64,000 bases of DNA from assembly GCF_027942865.1 (NCBI RefSeq), contig NC_134528.1, forward strand, positions 8,861,586-8,925,585, written 5' to 3'. Position 1 is the stretch's first letter; every line of letters begins with the position of its first letter. The notes under the pieces are model-generated. The model did not search any database and was not told the origin of the DNA. It was given only the letters and a program-made list of their open reading frames with translations. Below are positions 11,762-24,865 of the stretch, in pieces. The DNA is from Odontesthes bonariensis (taxonomy: Eukaryota; Chordata; Actinopteri; Atheriniformes; Atherinopsidae). A program made the translations under genes and the position numbers.

Positions 11762-14700
11762 CTATCTGGACTCTCCATCTTTGTGGGCGCTGTACAATGC
11801 CAGTTCACCTGGCCCTGCAAGTCTTGAACCGCGAGGGGGTGTGGACGACCGGCTGGTTATGGACGGAATGAGTGGAGGCGGCGCCCCCACTGACAGAGCT
11901 CCCACCAAGCCTGCAGTGGTCTTTGCAAGGATGCCATTGGGCATGTGGTGTGGGTTCATAGGACCTAAACGAGAGTAGAGGCCTGCGTGGTGCTGGGAAG
12001 CAGAGGCTCCTGCAGAGAAATGGTGGGGGAGAAGGCCAGGGTGGAGCTGCTCCAGATGAGCGGCAGTAGCAGCATGAGAGGGGCTTGAGAGGTGAGAGCC
12101 ATGCGGGAGGTGTGGGTGCATCCCAAAGTAGCGCGCCCGCTCAAAGTCTTCCCTCAAGATCTGGGCTCGCTGCTCCTCATCGATCAACCCTCCACCTGGG
12201 GGTCCGAGCTGCGGATGGCGGTCAAAGTGATGGGCCATTAGGCCGAACTCTGGGCGAACAGCAGAGGAAGAAGAGGTAGAAGTTGGAGGCTGTTGAGGGG
12301 CCGCTGCCGCCGCCGCCGCAGCTACAGCTGCAGCTCTCTCTGCCTCTATAATGCGCTGTTGTTGGAGCAGCCGAGCCAGGTGGGGGTCAGTTCGCAGGGC
12401 AAGGTGTGGATCTGACCGAAGTGCCAAAGCCTCCCTACGATGGTGATGATGCTGCTGAGCTGCCAGCTCCCTCCAGGGGTCCCATGTGAAGCTATGTGGA
12501 CCTTGGTGTGGTCCTTGTGGATGACCATGGGTAAAACGCTCTCCTCCTGGACCCACAACCAGCCCTGCACCACCCGCTGTACTCCCCAGGTACGCCTCAA
12601 TCGCTCTAGAGCGTTCAAGCAGGGAAAGGTGTTGGTGGGAAGGAGGGTTTGGATTCGGCGGTGGGAGTTGAACACCGGGAGTGGGAGTCAGTGATAAAGA
12701 CGAAGAGGAAGGGGTACCAGAACTGTGATGGTGTGGATGGCTGTTGGGGCGGTCATAGCCGTTAGGTGCTGGAGGAGGAAGGGTGATGGGGATGTGCTCC
12801 GGCTCCTCCTTCCGCTCCTCTTTGACTTTAACTGGCGGGAGAAGCAGCGGAGGTTTGGAAACGGGTGTTGTGGTGCGGTCCGACTTCTTGGCCTGAGACA
12901 AAGAGGCGACAGAGGACGAAGCAGCAGAGGAAGCAGGGAGGTTATTGTCTCTTTGGGAGTGCGAGGGGTCGTTGTGGAGGCCGTGTGCCGTCTGGGCTTG
13001 CGAGCGAGGATAAAGGTCCAGAGGAGATGGGGCTGAGCGGTTGGAGGGTGGGGGAGTATTGAGCACAGAAGATGATGAAGACCGTGGTCTGTCCCTGTCT
13101 GCTACAAGAGATGAAGAGCCAAGGGAAGGACCCCTTGAGGATAATGTTGGCATTGACCTCTTGTCCCCATCCCTGTCCCGCTCTCTGTCTCTATTTAAGC
13201 TGCGTGTCAGGTCCTCAATAGGTCCACAGCTGCCCCCCAGTGCACTGCTGTGGCCATTTATGTGGGAGACAGGGGTGCTACTGCGGGCCTTGAAGGAAGG
13301 CGCAACTGGAGACATTCTCACAGGTGGTCGGCCATACAGCATATTGTCTCTGCAAAGCAGAAAGCAAAGCAAAAGATTGAGCCCCTACAATAGTGGTAAC
13401 TAAGACCAGTCATAGCACTTTTACATGTAAATATTATTATATGTAGATTGTGTGTTAAATAAAATGTAATTTACAATTTTTTTGTGACATGTCACCAAAA
13501 ATCAGTTCCTTTAAATCTAAAAAGCAAGTTTTTTTTTTTTTATAAAAATCAACTGAGTACCATACCTGTCCTTCTCATCTTTGATGTGGGGCATGTCTCT
13601 CCTTTCTCTTTCATCTTTCCCTCGGTCCCTCTCGTCCCTCTTGTCTGCTCCTTTAGCCCAGCTGGGGCCTGGGGGGAACCCAGAGGGGCCACCATGTAGA
13701 CGGTTCCACGCATCATGATGGTTGGAGGTGGGCAAGCCCCCAACCACACCGGCTGGTGGGTCTTTAGGGCCAAACACAGAGCTCGCTGCAGACGAACAAG
13801 ACATTTCACAGTTAGCACAAAAAGTTGTGTCGCAGTTACAGCGTAGAGGTAATATGAAAACAAATGTTCACCTTTAGCTTACACATTTAATTCTTCATAA
13901 ATACATGCTTTACATACAGTTTTGTTGTTAGCATCTAATATGATCCTAGTAAGCATGAGAATCAAAAATCTAAGTCTAATTTCAGCTCAGAGAAGGGTGG
14001 TATTGCTCGACTAATCTTCTACAGCAAGTATAAGGAACATCTTTCATGAAAATAAGTTTGTCCTTGCTAAAAAAAATAATAATAATCAGCTTGCAACCCT
14101 ATAATTGACTCAGTTTAGCACTGGATACTTTCATTAACACCCCCAGCTTAGTCTAGTTGATCAAACACAACTAAACAATGGGACAACTTCCCAACAGATC
14201 ACACTCGTATTTCCCAATTTGACAGAAAATGTTTAATCCATGCTTTCATCGTTGACTCATATTTGGACTCCGTCCAGTCTTTGTGGCTAGTGGAATTAAC
14301 GCATACAACCTTGCACTCGTTTATGAATGAAAAACTCCAGCACAGCCACTCAAAATATGTCTCTGTGAAAGTTACAGTTGAGCTGTAGCTGTACTGTGAG
14401 ACAGGAGAGAAAAACATTAAGAGGGAAGAAAGGCATTGAGTGATAAGAAAACACACGCATCGGGCAGAGTTAAGACAAGATGCGGGGACTGCAAAGATCA
14501 CTACACTCCCTGGTTTGTTGTGTTTTTTAATCTTGTGTACGATGCAATCTTTTCAATCACGCAAAGTATTTGAAAAGGTTCGTTACTGCGATCCCAAACG
14601 ATGAGTTGAATTCACAATTTACGTGTCCCCACACTTGCACCGCTGGGATACTAATCCTGCAGCACAAGCTCTCACCCAGATTATTTTTGGCACTCCACAC

Positions 14701-17700
14701 ATTGTTTTCTATGAGTTATACACCGATAACAAGATTAGACTTTATAGTCTTATCTTGTACAATCAGTAAACTCAAACTACACATTTCAATCCAGCTTTCT
14801 GCAGCAAGAATCTCCACTTTTCTCTGCTTCAACCAGCCAGAAAACGGTGCTCATAATGAACATACACACACAGTCCTCTGAATGTTGTTAACAAGAAAGC
14901 CAATTTCTCTTTTCATTATCATAAAAAAGGAGTGAACGACGTCAAGTGTGTGCGATTCTAGTTTTAGCCATCTATACTAAACCTCAGATATGTTTAAATT
15001 CCTTCAACAATTCCTCAAAAAGCTGCGCTATCAGCAGTAAAGTCAAAAGGAGGGAAATAGCAGGGTCTTTGTTAAAGCTTTAATATGTACCTATGACTAA
15101 AATGATCAGAACCAGACCGCAGTTTCCCACACCAACTGCAGGGGAAGCTAATCGGCTGTGATTAGAAAACTCATCAGAATAACCATGGTGAAGGTTTATC
15201 AGTTTCTTTGAGAGATACCACCTTTCAGTTCCTGTTTTCAATCCTACGAACAGTTGACACTTTCCAACTTCACCACATCAGCTGAAAAGCTCTCGAATGC
15301 GAGTACGAGGAAGAAAAAGCTCATTTTGTATATATCCCTTTACCAGGTTCATAGATTTAACCTTCACCTTCAATTCCAATGCTTTTTATGATTAAGACGT
15401 GTTATTCTATAACTTTTTACAACAGCCATATCATCTGTAAAACCCTGTTTTGCTAAGTAGGAGATTTCATGGTGTTTAGTCTGCTTTTTCTGATAACAAG
15501 CGGCAACAATCTCATCCTCATTTCTTATTAGCAGAGCAGACGTGTCCGTTTAACCGTACACTCCCATTTAACTGGGGTTAGGGGTCGGGTTAATGAGCTA
15601 TAGAACAAAAATATCATGTATAGATGAGAACAGTGGCTACTTTTTGCCCAAATTTTCTCATCTTTCCTTTGAACAAACAACAAAAAAAAAAGTTGGTTTT
15701 CTTCACACCAGTAACAACACACACCATCCTGAATTAGCCCTTAAATAGACAGTTCTTCCATGACAGCATGGCTTAAAGGATCGGTTTGGATTTTTTTTAA
15801 GTCTGCCTTAATGCAATTCTCACAATGCCACATCTATGTTGACTTTAATCATTCCTCCAGTCCACACGGACCATCAACTGATCCCTCACAACTGAGCCAG
15901 GCAGCGAGACGTCACACTGCAGTGAGTCACCCTGGTTGGCGGGTGTGGGATGCCATTCATACACTAACTTAAAGCATCTTTGGAATATCCAGTCACACAA
16001 ATGTTTAGGCACGTACACAAAAGAAGAAGTTAAATATATCAAGAAATGTTAGTGAAGGTGAGGCGTTTAGGTCATGTATCCATTCCTCTTTTGATAGGTG
16101 GACATTTCTGATAATGCTCCGATGATTTCCCACAATTCAGTGCGCCATGCCATCAGTTGCCAAGTTCGCTAATGTAAAATATTTAGCTGAAGTAAAAAAA
16201 ATATTGTCAGCAGCCTGTGTTAGCCAAATGGATAAAAGTTTCCTTATTTTATTCTTCTTGTCGGGAGTTGAGATACCTTCCAACGGTTTTATCAAAGTTT
16301 ATTGATGCACAACAGCAACAATGGTTGATTTCTACTTCTGCTTTGTGCTGTGGGTAAGGCATAGATGCACAGATAACACTCATATACTCATATAACCTCC
16401 CACGACAAAGACGACACCAATATACTGTTGCTATATACTGGTATACTACTACTGCTAGTGTATTTGGCAAAAGCGATAGCTGGCTTTCTGCCACTGTAGC
16501 CTTGTGCCTTCTCTCATTTTCATACAGTCAACCAACAAAATTACTCACTCCCCACTGCAGTAGTAGTTGAATAATTTTGCTGACAACTGTGGCGACTCAG
16601 ATCCCCGTAGACTATGTTCCATTCAGTAAAAGTAACAGCTACCCCTCTATTGTTTACTCTAACATGAGCTTTGCTTGTACTCAAGGAAATGAAGTCCAGT
16701 CCGGTCACCACTGCTCTGTTTCTCATTGTCTGAAGAGTTGCACACAAACAACACTGCTACCACCAGCACTTGAATATAAATGTGAAACAACAACTCAGGT
16801 CCCGTGTGCAGGTCACAGTGCAGCTTGTACACAAACGCATAAAATCAAGTTTAACACCACCTCCAGGGAAGAGCTGTCCGTTTGGTTTGACCACATGAGC
16901 CTTTTTCTATAGGTTTCATCTGAACGTTAGCATTGCATTTTTGCACCGACTGCAGATTTTTGCCCATTTCTTGGGAATCTCCTCATGGCTAGTGTACAGG
17001 TAAGGAATGATTACAGTGACCAATAAGGCTCACAATTTAAAGCAGGACAGCTTAGGTGGGGGGCGACAATGCTGAGAAGCCAGGCAAAGACACTGAAACT
17101 CATCTCAGAAGATATTGTTACGTCCTGCACTTCACTGGACAGGCAAATACACACAGTTCCTGTAAATATATTTACCAATTCTTCAGTGTTTAATACACCG
17201 ATCAATACGAAGGGCATATGGGACTTACCAATAAATACATAAGATCATATATGTCGTACATCTTAACATAGTGCACTCATCCAAAAATTCAGCTACATCC
17301 AGTTCAGACTTGGGATTAAAAATAAATTACAAGGTTGGACCACGATGCTTGTTCAGACATGAAACTGGCGTGCTCCCGAAGATTAGCGGTAGAACAACCG
17401 AAAGGAGTGCTGAGAAAAAAAAACCTTTGTGTTGTGAACGGCTGTGAGTGTTTAGGTGTTTGGTGAGCGTGGATCAATGAGTCCAGCTGCACTAGATCGC
17501 GTCCACACCAAGGAAGCCATGTTGTTTCTCTCCCACTTATGCTCAACATATATATATGGCAAGTACAGCCAGATCAAGAGAGATTTTAAAAATCAGAACC
17601 GATCCTTTAAGCCTTGTTTCAGGAGTGAAGTTACTGTAAAACTGACCCAGAGTTGGGCTGCCAAGCCCTCCAAAGGCACCAGAACCAAGGGCTCCCAGTG

Positions 17701-20700
17701 GAGTAAAGGGAGGGGATCGGCCATATGGATCTATAAAACAATGTAAACATCAGAAATACTGCGTAGATACAAACTTTCATAGAATCATCATCGACGTAAA
17801 CAGTTACCAAAGCTATACCAATAAATTAAAAACGGAGACTTTGCTTTATTCTTTCATTTGAGGTCCAATTGAAATGTAGAAATATTACACCTAAATTCTA
17901 CACTTACCCAAATGTGCAGTTGGTGGAAGGAAAGAGGAGTGTGGCGCTGACTGAGACATAAAAGGCGCTGAAGATGGATTGACTGCTCCTGAGGGAAGGG
18001 GGGGAAAAAGGCTTAAGCAAGAAAACATAACACCCAACTCAAGCACTGCTTCAACAGCCGTCGAGGTAGTCGAGAATACACAGCACAGACAACTTGAATA
18101 CAAAGTGGTGAATTAATAATTACTCAAACAAATCTTAATTTTGCACATTAATATCCATTTCTAATATACATCTTTTTTTTTTTCCATGCACCTGTGGCTG
18201 AGAACAGACTGGGAGGCCTGGTCATGTCATGAGTGGGAGGCATGGCTCCTCCCATGGGCCCCAGTTGGCCCAGTCCACCAGCTCCACCAGGAAAACGGGC
18301 CAGGAGGTCACTACGAAAGTCCAACTTGTGAGGATCAGCCTGCATCAGCTGAAAAACGTGCAGAACAGTTAGTGTGGCGTACACAGTGGTCACGAAGATT
18401 CCCAATTTATCAGTTTATTCTCCCAGTATAGCAATAAAAATGTTGATAACACTGACCTTTACTTTCTTCTGATGACTTAGAATCATCCAGGCCACATATA
18501 CATGCATAGCACACCATTTTCCCGGTTTCTGCAAAGCACACAAATCAGATGGGTTTACTGTGCTATTCCATAAATATTACATGTTCGATTTTAAAGCCTT
18601 TGCACACAGAGTCAGATGTTCTTCCTGTAGTTCAGAAATATCTTGTCTGGCCTCTATACAAGGTTGGGGTTTTGCAGCTGGAGATGCGGTTACTCGCTAT
18701 GACCCAGTATGGTTTTGGGTATACACACAGAGTAGAAAACACACAAGTAGAAACACAGGAAAAGAACAACCACGTATATTATGCACAGGACAATTTCTGG
18801 GTCCCAAATATCTAACTGGGTGTGCAAGGGCAGAAGATAGACCAGTAGCAGTCAAGATTACAAGTGAGAATAGTGCAAAGAGTGAGTGAAGCAGTGAGAC
18901 AGTAATAACAGGCTGAAGGGCTTAAAGGAGCCAAGGGATTCAAAACATCTGTTTTTGCTTACATTACTGATTTTCAACGATGTCCCAAATGGATCAGTTA
19001 GCTATAAGAGAACAGAATTGCAAAACCACTTTTAATTCAACATATCTCACTCTTTAAGAAGCCACAGTTTTGCACTCTTTACTGCACTGACCAGGCCCAT
19101 GTTGCAGCACATCTTAGCCTACACTAGCAATGCATATTAGTATATTTAAAGACAAACTTTAGGATGGCATATGTCCAGTTAAGCATATTGTGCTTACCCT
19201 GGGGTCTTTGGGCTGCAGGTGGTGAGGCACAACCCCAAGTCGTGCCGATATATCAGGACCCGTTCCCTGAGGGACAAGAGGCTGTCACACACAGCACAAC
19301 ACATGAGCCACAACCTACTGATCTACAAGCCTACAAGTAAATAACATCTGACATCATCAGTACTCCTTGGTGAACTCTTAATGCCTGCAACGTCGACTGC
19401 CATAAAGCATGTTTCAGCTTTTCAGTTTGAGAAAACAAATCAAGATAATGCAGGGTAACATGAAATACCTTGTAGAACCTTGAGTTGTTCCTCACCTTTG
19501 GCTGAAATGCTCCTTGTAAAGAGCTGAAAGGCCCGGTGGGAGGAATCACAGGCTGAATACTCGGCACTGAGGGTGGTGGGTATTGTGGGAAGAACTGACA
19601 CAGAAAGACAAACAGCTTAGTGATCATCAAAGAGCTAAAGGGTCAATTAAAGCAATACTATGTAACATTTCTACCTTAAATTAACAGCTTGAAAAAATTG
19701 TGCGGCTAGAATGAGTTTTAATATTACGATTGGCCTGTGTCCTAGGCCCTTCGGGGGTCTGAGTTGGAAAAACTGCGCTATGTAACTTTGCTGGACCGGC
19801 CCGGTAGCGGCCCGGGAGCTGAGCGGAAGTACTTCGACTTGCTTTCTGGCACACCTACCGCAAAAACAAATAGACCCCTCTCACGCTCCCAGGTACATCT
19901 GATTACTCTTACCTTCTCGGTCGACATAGCTTGCACCTTCTGACTCCTCGCCGGTTCGTCAACAAACGTGAAACGTGAAAGCGAAAGGGTGTTGTATTTA
20001 CGACAGTGTAACCGTACATTACCTCCAAGCCTGTAGGGGGAGCTCCATAGTGGGCTTTTTGAGAAGTTACATTGTATTGCTTTAAGACACCAGTTTGTGA
20101 ACTTAAACTATCTTCTGTTTGAAGACTTGTTGTTTTGTCACTTATCACCAGCAAGATGATCGGTAACATTATACAGGATACTTACAGGATGTCGGTACAG
20201 CCCCTCCATTTTGCCTGGGTACTTATCAAACTGAGAGACAGAAGCATTGAACGGGTTAAAACTTAAATAATAAACTGAATGCGGTCAGCATTCCAGCCAC
20301 ACCGGAATGTCTAGTACAACACAGATGTTCAGCACAACCGCAGAGTGTCTCACCAGAGGCGGTGCAGTAGCTGTGGGGTGGAGGAAGGGCGTGAAGTGTT
20401 GGTGCGTGTGCGTGTGCTGGTGCTGGTGGTTGTGCTGATGGAACTGGAAGGCCAGTGGCTGGATGCTTGTCTGGTTCTGAGATGACCGGCCTGAAGAGCC
20501 CGATGCAGAGCCCGATGCCGACGGACCACCAGGAGTGGAGCGGCCTGCTGCTGTTGCGTTATTTTCAGCCCCCGGGACGCTGCGTCTGCCCTCACGCTCT
20601 GGTGAATAGAAGTGGGAGTTTAGGTCTTGAGGCAGCAATTCTTGGTGTGTGTACGATCAATGGTTGAAAATATAACCAGACATCAAATTTACTGAACAGA

Positions 20701-23700
20701 TTGGCTGTGAAAATGAACTAAAATCACACCACATGCCAGAAGATGAAACATTACAGGCTTAAGACAAATACAATTCTGATAGTTTTTAAATCAGCCATCT
20801 ATAGACTTAAAGAACAAGATGCATGTGCAGTTTCTGCTTTGCACAAAGAATGCAATACCTTCTGTGCAGAAATAACAAGATGTCGCTACATTATCATTCT
20901 ACTTCCTCAATGCTCTAGACAAACCCAGACAACCACAAGAGGAAGTCTGGGTTTGGGTTCTTTTTGGAAACATATTAGTCATCCTGTTCCCATTAACAAA
21001 CGAAACAGCCCAACTGATTCTAGCTGCAGTGAAAAGTAACATTTCTGATCAATCTAGCTGCCGTCGCTGAATGGGCAGTACCTTGAAGTAGAGGTGGAGG
21101 AGGAGGCAGACCAGGTGAGGATGTGAACAAGGCCCCGGAGCTGGCTCGGGAAGGTGGTCGGTGGGGTCCTGAGGATCCTGAGCCCCGACTGTACGGCAGA
21201 GACACACTAGTGGAAGGAGTTGGTGGGCGCATAGAGGATAAGGAAGACGCAACAGATGAAGCAGATGATGGCGGTTTGACCGGGGTGCTGCTCCTGAGAA
21301 GAACAAGATCCAAAGCATAGAACATGAACGTCCACCATTTACAGAACAGCGGGACACAAACTGATTAATCTACTCGCAAGAAACAGACCTGGCTTTGTAG
21401 ATGGAGTGGGATTGTCCAGGCAAAGAGAGGAAGGACTTGGGTTTGGAAAGTGGTGGGCTGTTGTTGCGGTGGCTGCCGTTGCCGTTGACTGGGCTGGGCC
21501 GGGGTACCACTCCTGTGGCTGTGACCTCGGAGTGGGAGGGGAGGCAAGAGAAGGAGGCGGAAGAGGTAGAAGAAGAAACAGAGTCTTGGAAGTGCGGCTC
21601 CAAGCTTTTCTCCTGACTTCGCTCCAGGCCAGATATCCGTGGGGTCACCATTAACCATGAGACCCCGCCTAAACGGGCCGGTAGAGACGGGCAACTTTTA
21701 CTCATGGACGTGCTCATGTTTGAAGGGGCAGGATCCACAACTGGGAGAAAAAAAAAAAGAAAAAAAAAAGAGCATTGGTCAGCAGATATTATACATAATT
21801 GATCATATTTGGACAATCCAAGCTAATTGCAACAGCACCACTGGGCTTTTGGACTCTTTCCGCCACTCAGTTACGGGGTACGTTGGTGTGATTTCCGACT
21901 GTTCCTTTAAACTGTGCATGATCAGCTCTCCCCTTTACTGCCATCCAGTCTATTTCAGGATGCAGTTTAAGATCTTATTACTTATCTTTAAGAGTCTCAA
22001 TGGTATGACGCCTCCCGCTGAACTTCTACAACCTCAAACTCCAGTCAGAGCACTAAGGTGTGTTGATAGACTCAGATCTGACTTTCAGCAGCCACATCAA
22101 AGCTGTCACCAAGGCAGCTTTTTACCACCTCAGAAATATCAACAGAATTAAAGGTTTGCTCTCCCAAACAGACCAGGAGAAACTCATCCATGCATTCATC
22201 TCCAGTAGACTCGATTACTGTAATGCTCTTTTAACTGGACTTCCCAAAAAGAGCATTAAACATCTGCAGCTCATCCAGAACGCTGCTGCTGGAGTTTTAA
22301 CCCGGACTAAGAGATCTGAACACATCACAGCAGCTTTAAAATCTTTACTCTGGCTTCCAGTCAGTCACAGAATAATGAATTTAAAAGCCTGCTGATGGTT
22401 TACAAATCCCAAAACGGTTTAGGCCCAAAATACATCTGTGATATGTTCAGAGAATATAAAGCCAGCAGAGCTCTTAGATCCAAGGACTCAGGTCAGCTGG
22501 TCCAGTCCAGAGTCCAGACTAAACATGGAGAAGCAGCATTTAGCTGTTATGCTGCAAACAAGTGGAACAAACTGCCAGTGGAGATTAAACTTTCACCAAA
22601 TGTAGACATTTTTAAATCCAGGTTAAAGACATTTCTGTTCTCATGTGTCTATGCATGAAATATCTTTTAACGTATCTAGACAGTTGTCTGTTTTTAAATT
22701 CATTTAAATTAGTGATGCTCCGATCGATCGGCTGCCGATCATGATCGGCCGATAATGCCCAAAATAGCCTGATCGGCGATCAGAAAAATATGCCGATCAA
22801 AAAACCGATCACGTGACGTAAATTACTAGCTTTTTTTTTTTTTTTTGACGTAAATTACTAGCGACCACTTTCTAATGTGGTACGTGACGTGTGTACAGAA
22901 CCGAACAGGCAAAACCTCTACAGTGCATCTCAACAACATGACCTCTCTTGTCTGGAATTTCTTCAAAGTGTGTCAGAAAGATGTGAAACTTACTGCGGTC
23001 ACGCCATCTGCGCTTCGGAGAGGCACGGTCGCGCTAGCTACACTTGAAAATCGAGTGCCCGTTTACATTGCGTCGTACGGTAAAGCGTGTGAGCGATTTA
23101 TGGTGCATTCAAGTGCACCCCGTAAACTCAGAAATCTATATCGAAGTTATATTTTTCATTTGTTGGAATACATACACCTGTCATTACTTGGTTGTTTTTT
23201 TTTACTACATTCTTTTTAATGATTAAAACGAAATGATAGAACAAAATTATTGAAGCATATTCAGAATCAAACTAATTTCTGCATAGTCAGATTTGAAAAC
23301 TTAATTTAGAACCAAATCAAAATGTTCTCTGCCGACTCCACCAGATTCTTGTTCTACATGTCCCCAGCTACCTCTGTGGTGATTTTCAAGTCATTTAACT
23401 GCATCATTGTTTAATAATATGATGTTGAAATCATACCCAATGAATGGTGTATATGGGCAGATTAAAATATTAATAGAAAATAAAAAAAAACCATTGTTTT
23501 CTGCAAACTTCACCAGATTCATGTTCTACAATGTCCCCAGCTACCTCTGGTGGTTTAATTTCTATAAATGGTGCACTCTCTGCTAGATGAAAAGCATGGA
23601 AATGTCAGATTCCTTCCGTGATCGGCAATCGGGCAGATCATGATTTTGGTGATCGGTGATCGGTCCAAAAAATGCTGATCGGAGCATCACTAATTTAAAT

Positions 23701-24832
23701 GATTTTATTTGTTTCTCTTTATATTCTTTTATGTATTTTTAATGCTTCTTGCACTCCCTGCTGCAATGCTTTTATTTTATGTAAAGCACTTTGAACTGTT
23801 TGTACATGAAATGTGCTATATAAATAAATTTGATTTGATATGATAAGGTCTACAAACCAATTATTCTTGAACGTTAAAAGATCGGGGCTAAAAAAACCAC
23901 GGGTAATAGAGCCTTTTTGGTAGTGGCTGATAATCCGTGGAGCAGCCTACCTTTTCACATATAAGCTGCCCAGGCCATTGATCATTTTAAACACTGCTGA
24001 AAACCCATTTCTTTTCACTGGCTCGCTGTGCTGTTAGAGCAGGATATCTTGTTTTTTTTGTTTGTTTTTTTAAATCAAACATCCAGTTTTATTCTATTTT
24101 AATTCATTTTAGTCCAGTTTTATTTTTTGATGATGTTTTATTGTTTTATTGCTGATTTTAGTTGATATTTATTGCTGACTTAGAGACTGTTGATGATATT
24201 TACACTGGCATAGCTGTGTTCAACTGAGGATGTTTGAAACGCACCATAGAAATAAACTTTGATGAATGCAACTGTGTGTGATGAACATGACTTCCTGTAT
24301 GAGTTCCACGCAGTATCTCGTTTATAATCCTCCAGGTTTTGTAAAACATAAGCTCCTAATATAATCATACTTAATCACCAAACAGTCCCTGAACCTGGAT
24401 AAGCTGCAAAAAAAAAGGTTGAAAGGACTCAGTTTACTTTTTATCCCCCAGGTTAAGCTGACCTAAAACACTAAGCAAAGACTATCAAATAATGCTGATA
24501 CCTTTGAAAGTTTCTTTATGGAAATTGAAATATAAGACTCTGAACTAAAAACTGGATAGGCCTGAAAGGACTTCTCATGTCACAGAAATACATAAGTACA
24601 TAAAGCCAGTTCATGCTTTCTGCCTCCACAGGGGTACGCTTTGGGGTAAATTTCATCATCTGCCATGAAGGTCAACGTTGAACCTTCTTAAACGATTGTG
24701 TGCACGTGCCAGGAGAAGAAAAACAATAGTTACTAGCAGCGTTTCCATCCAATTGCAAAGTTAACCTGAAGCAAACTTTCCAATCTCTAGAAAAGGGGGA
24801 TTCTGAATCTTTTATATATTTTATATGGTGCG

Positions 24833-24865
<33 letters not shown>

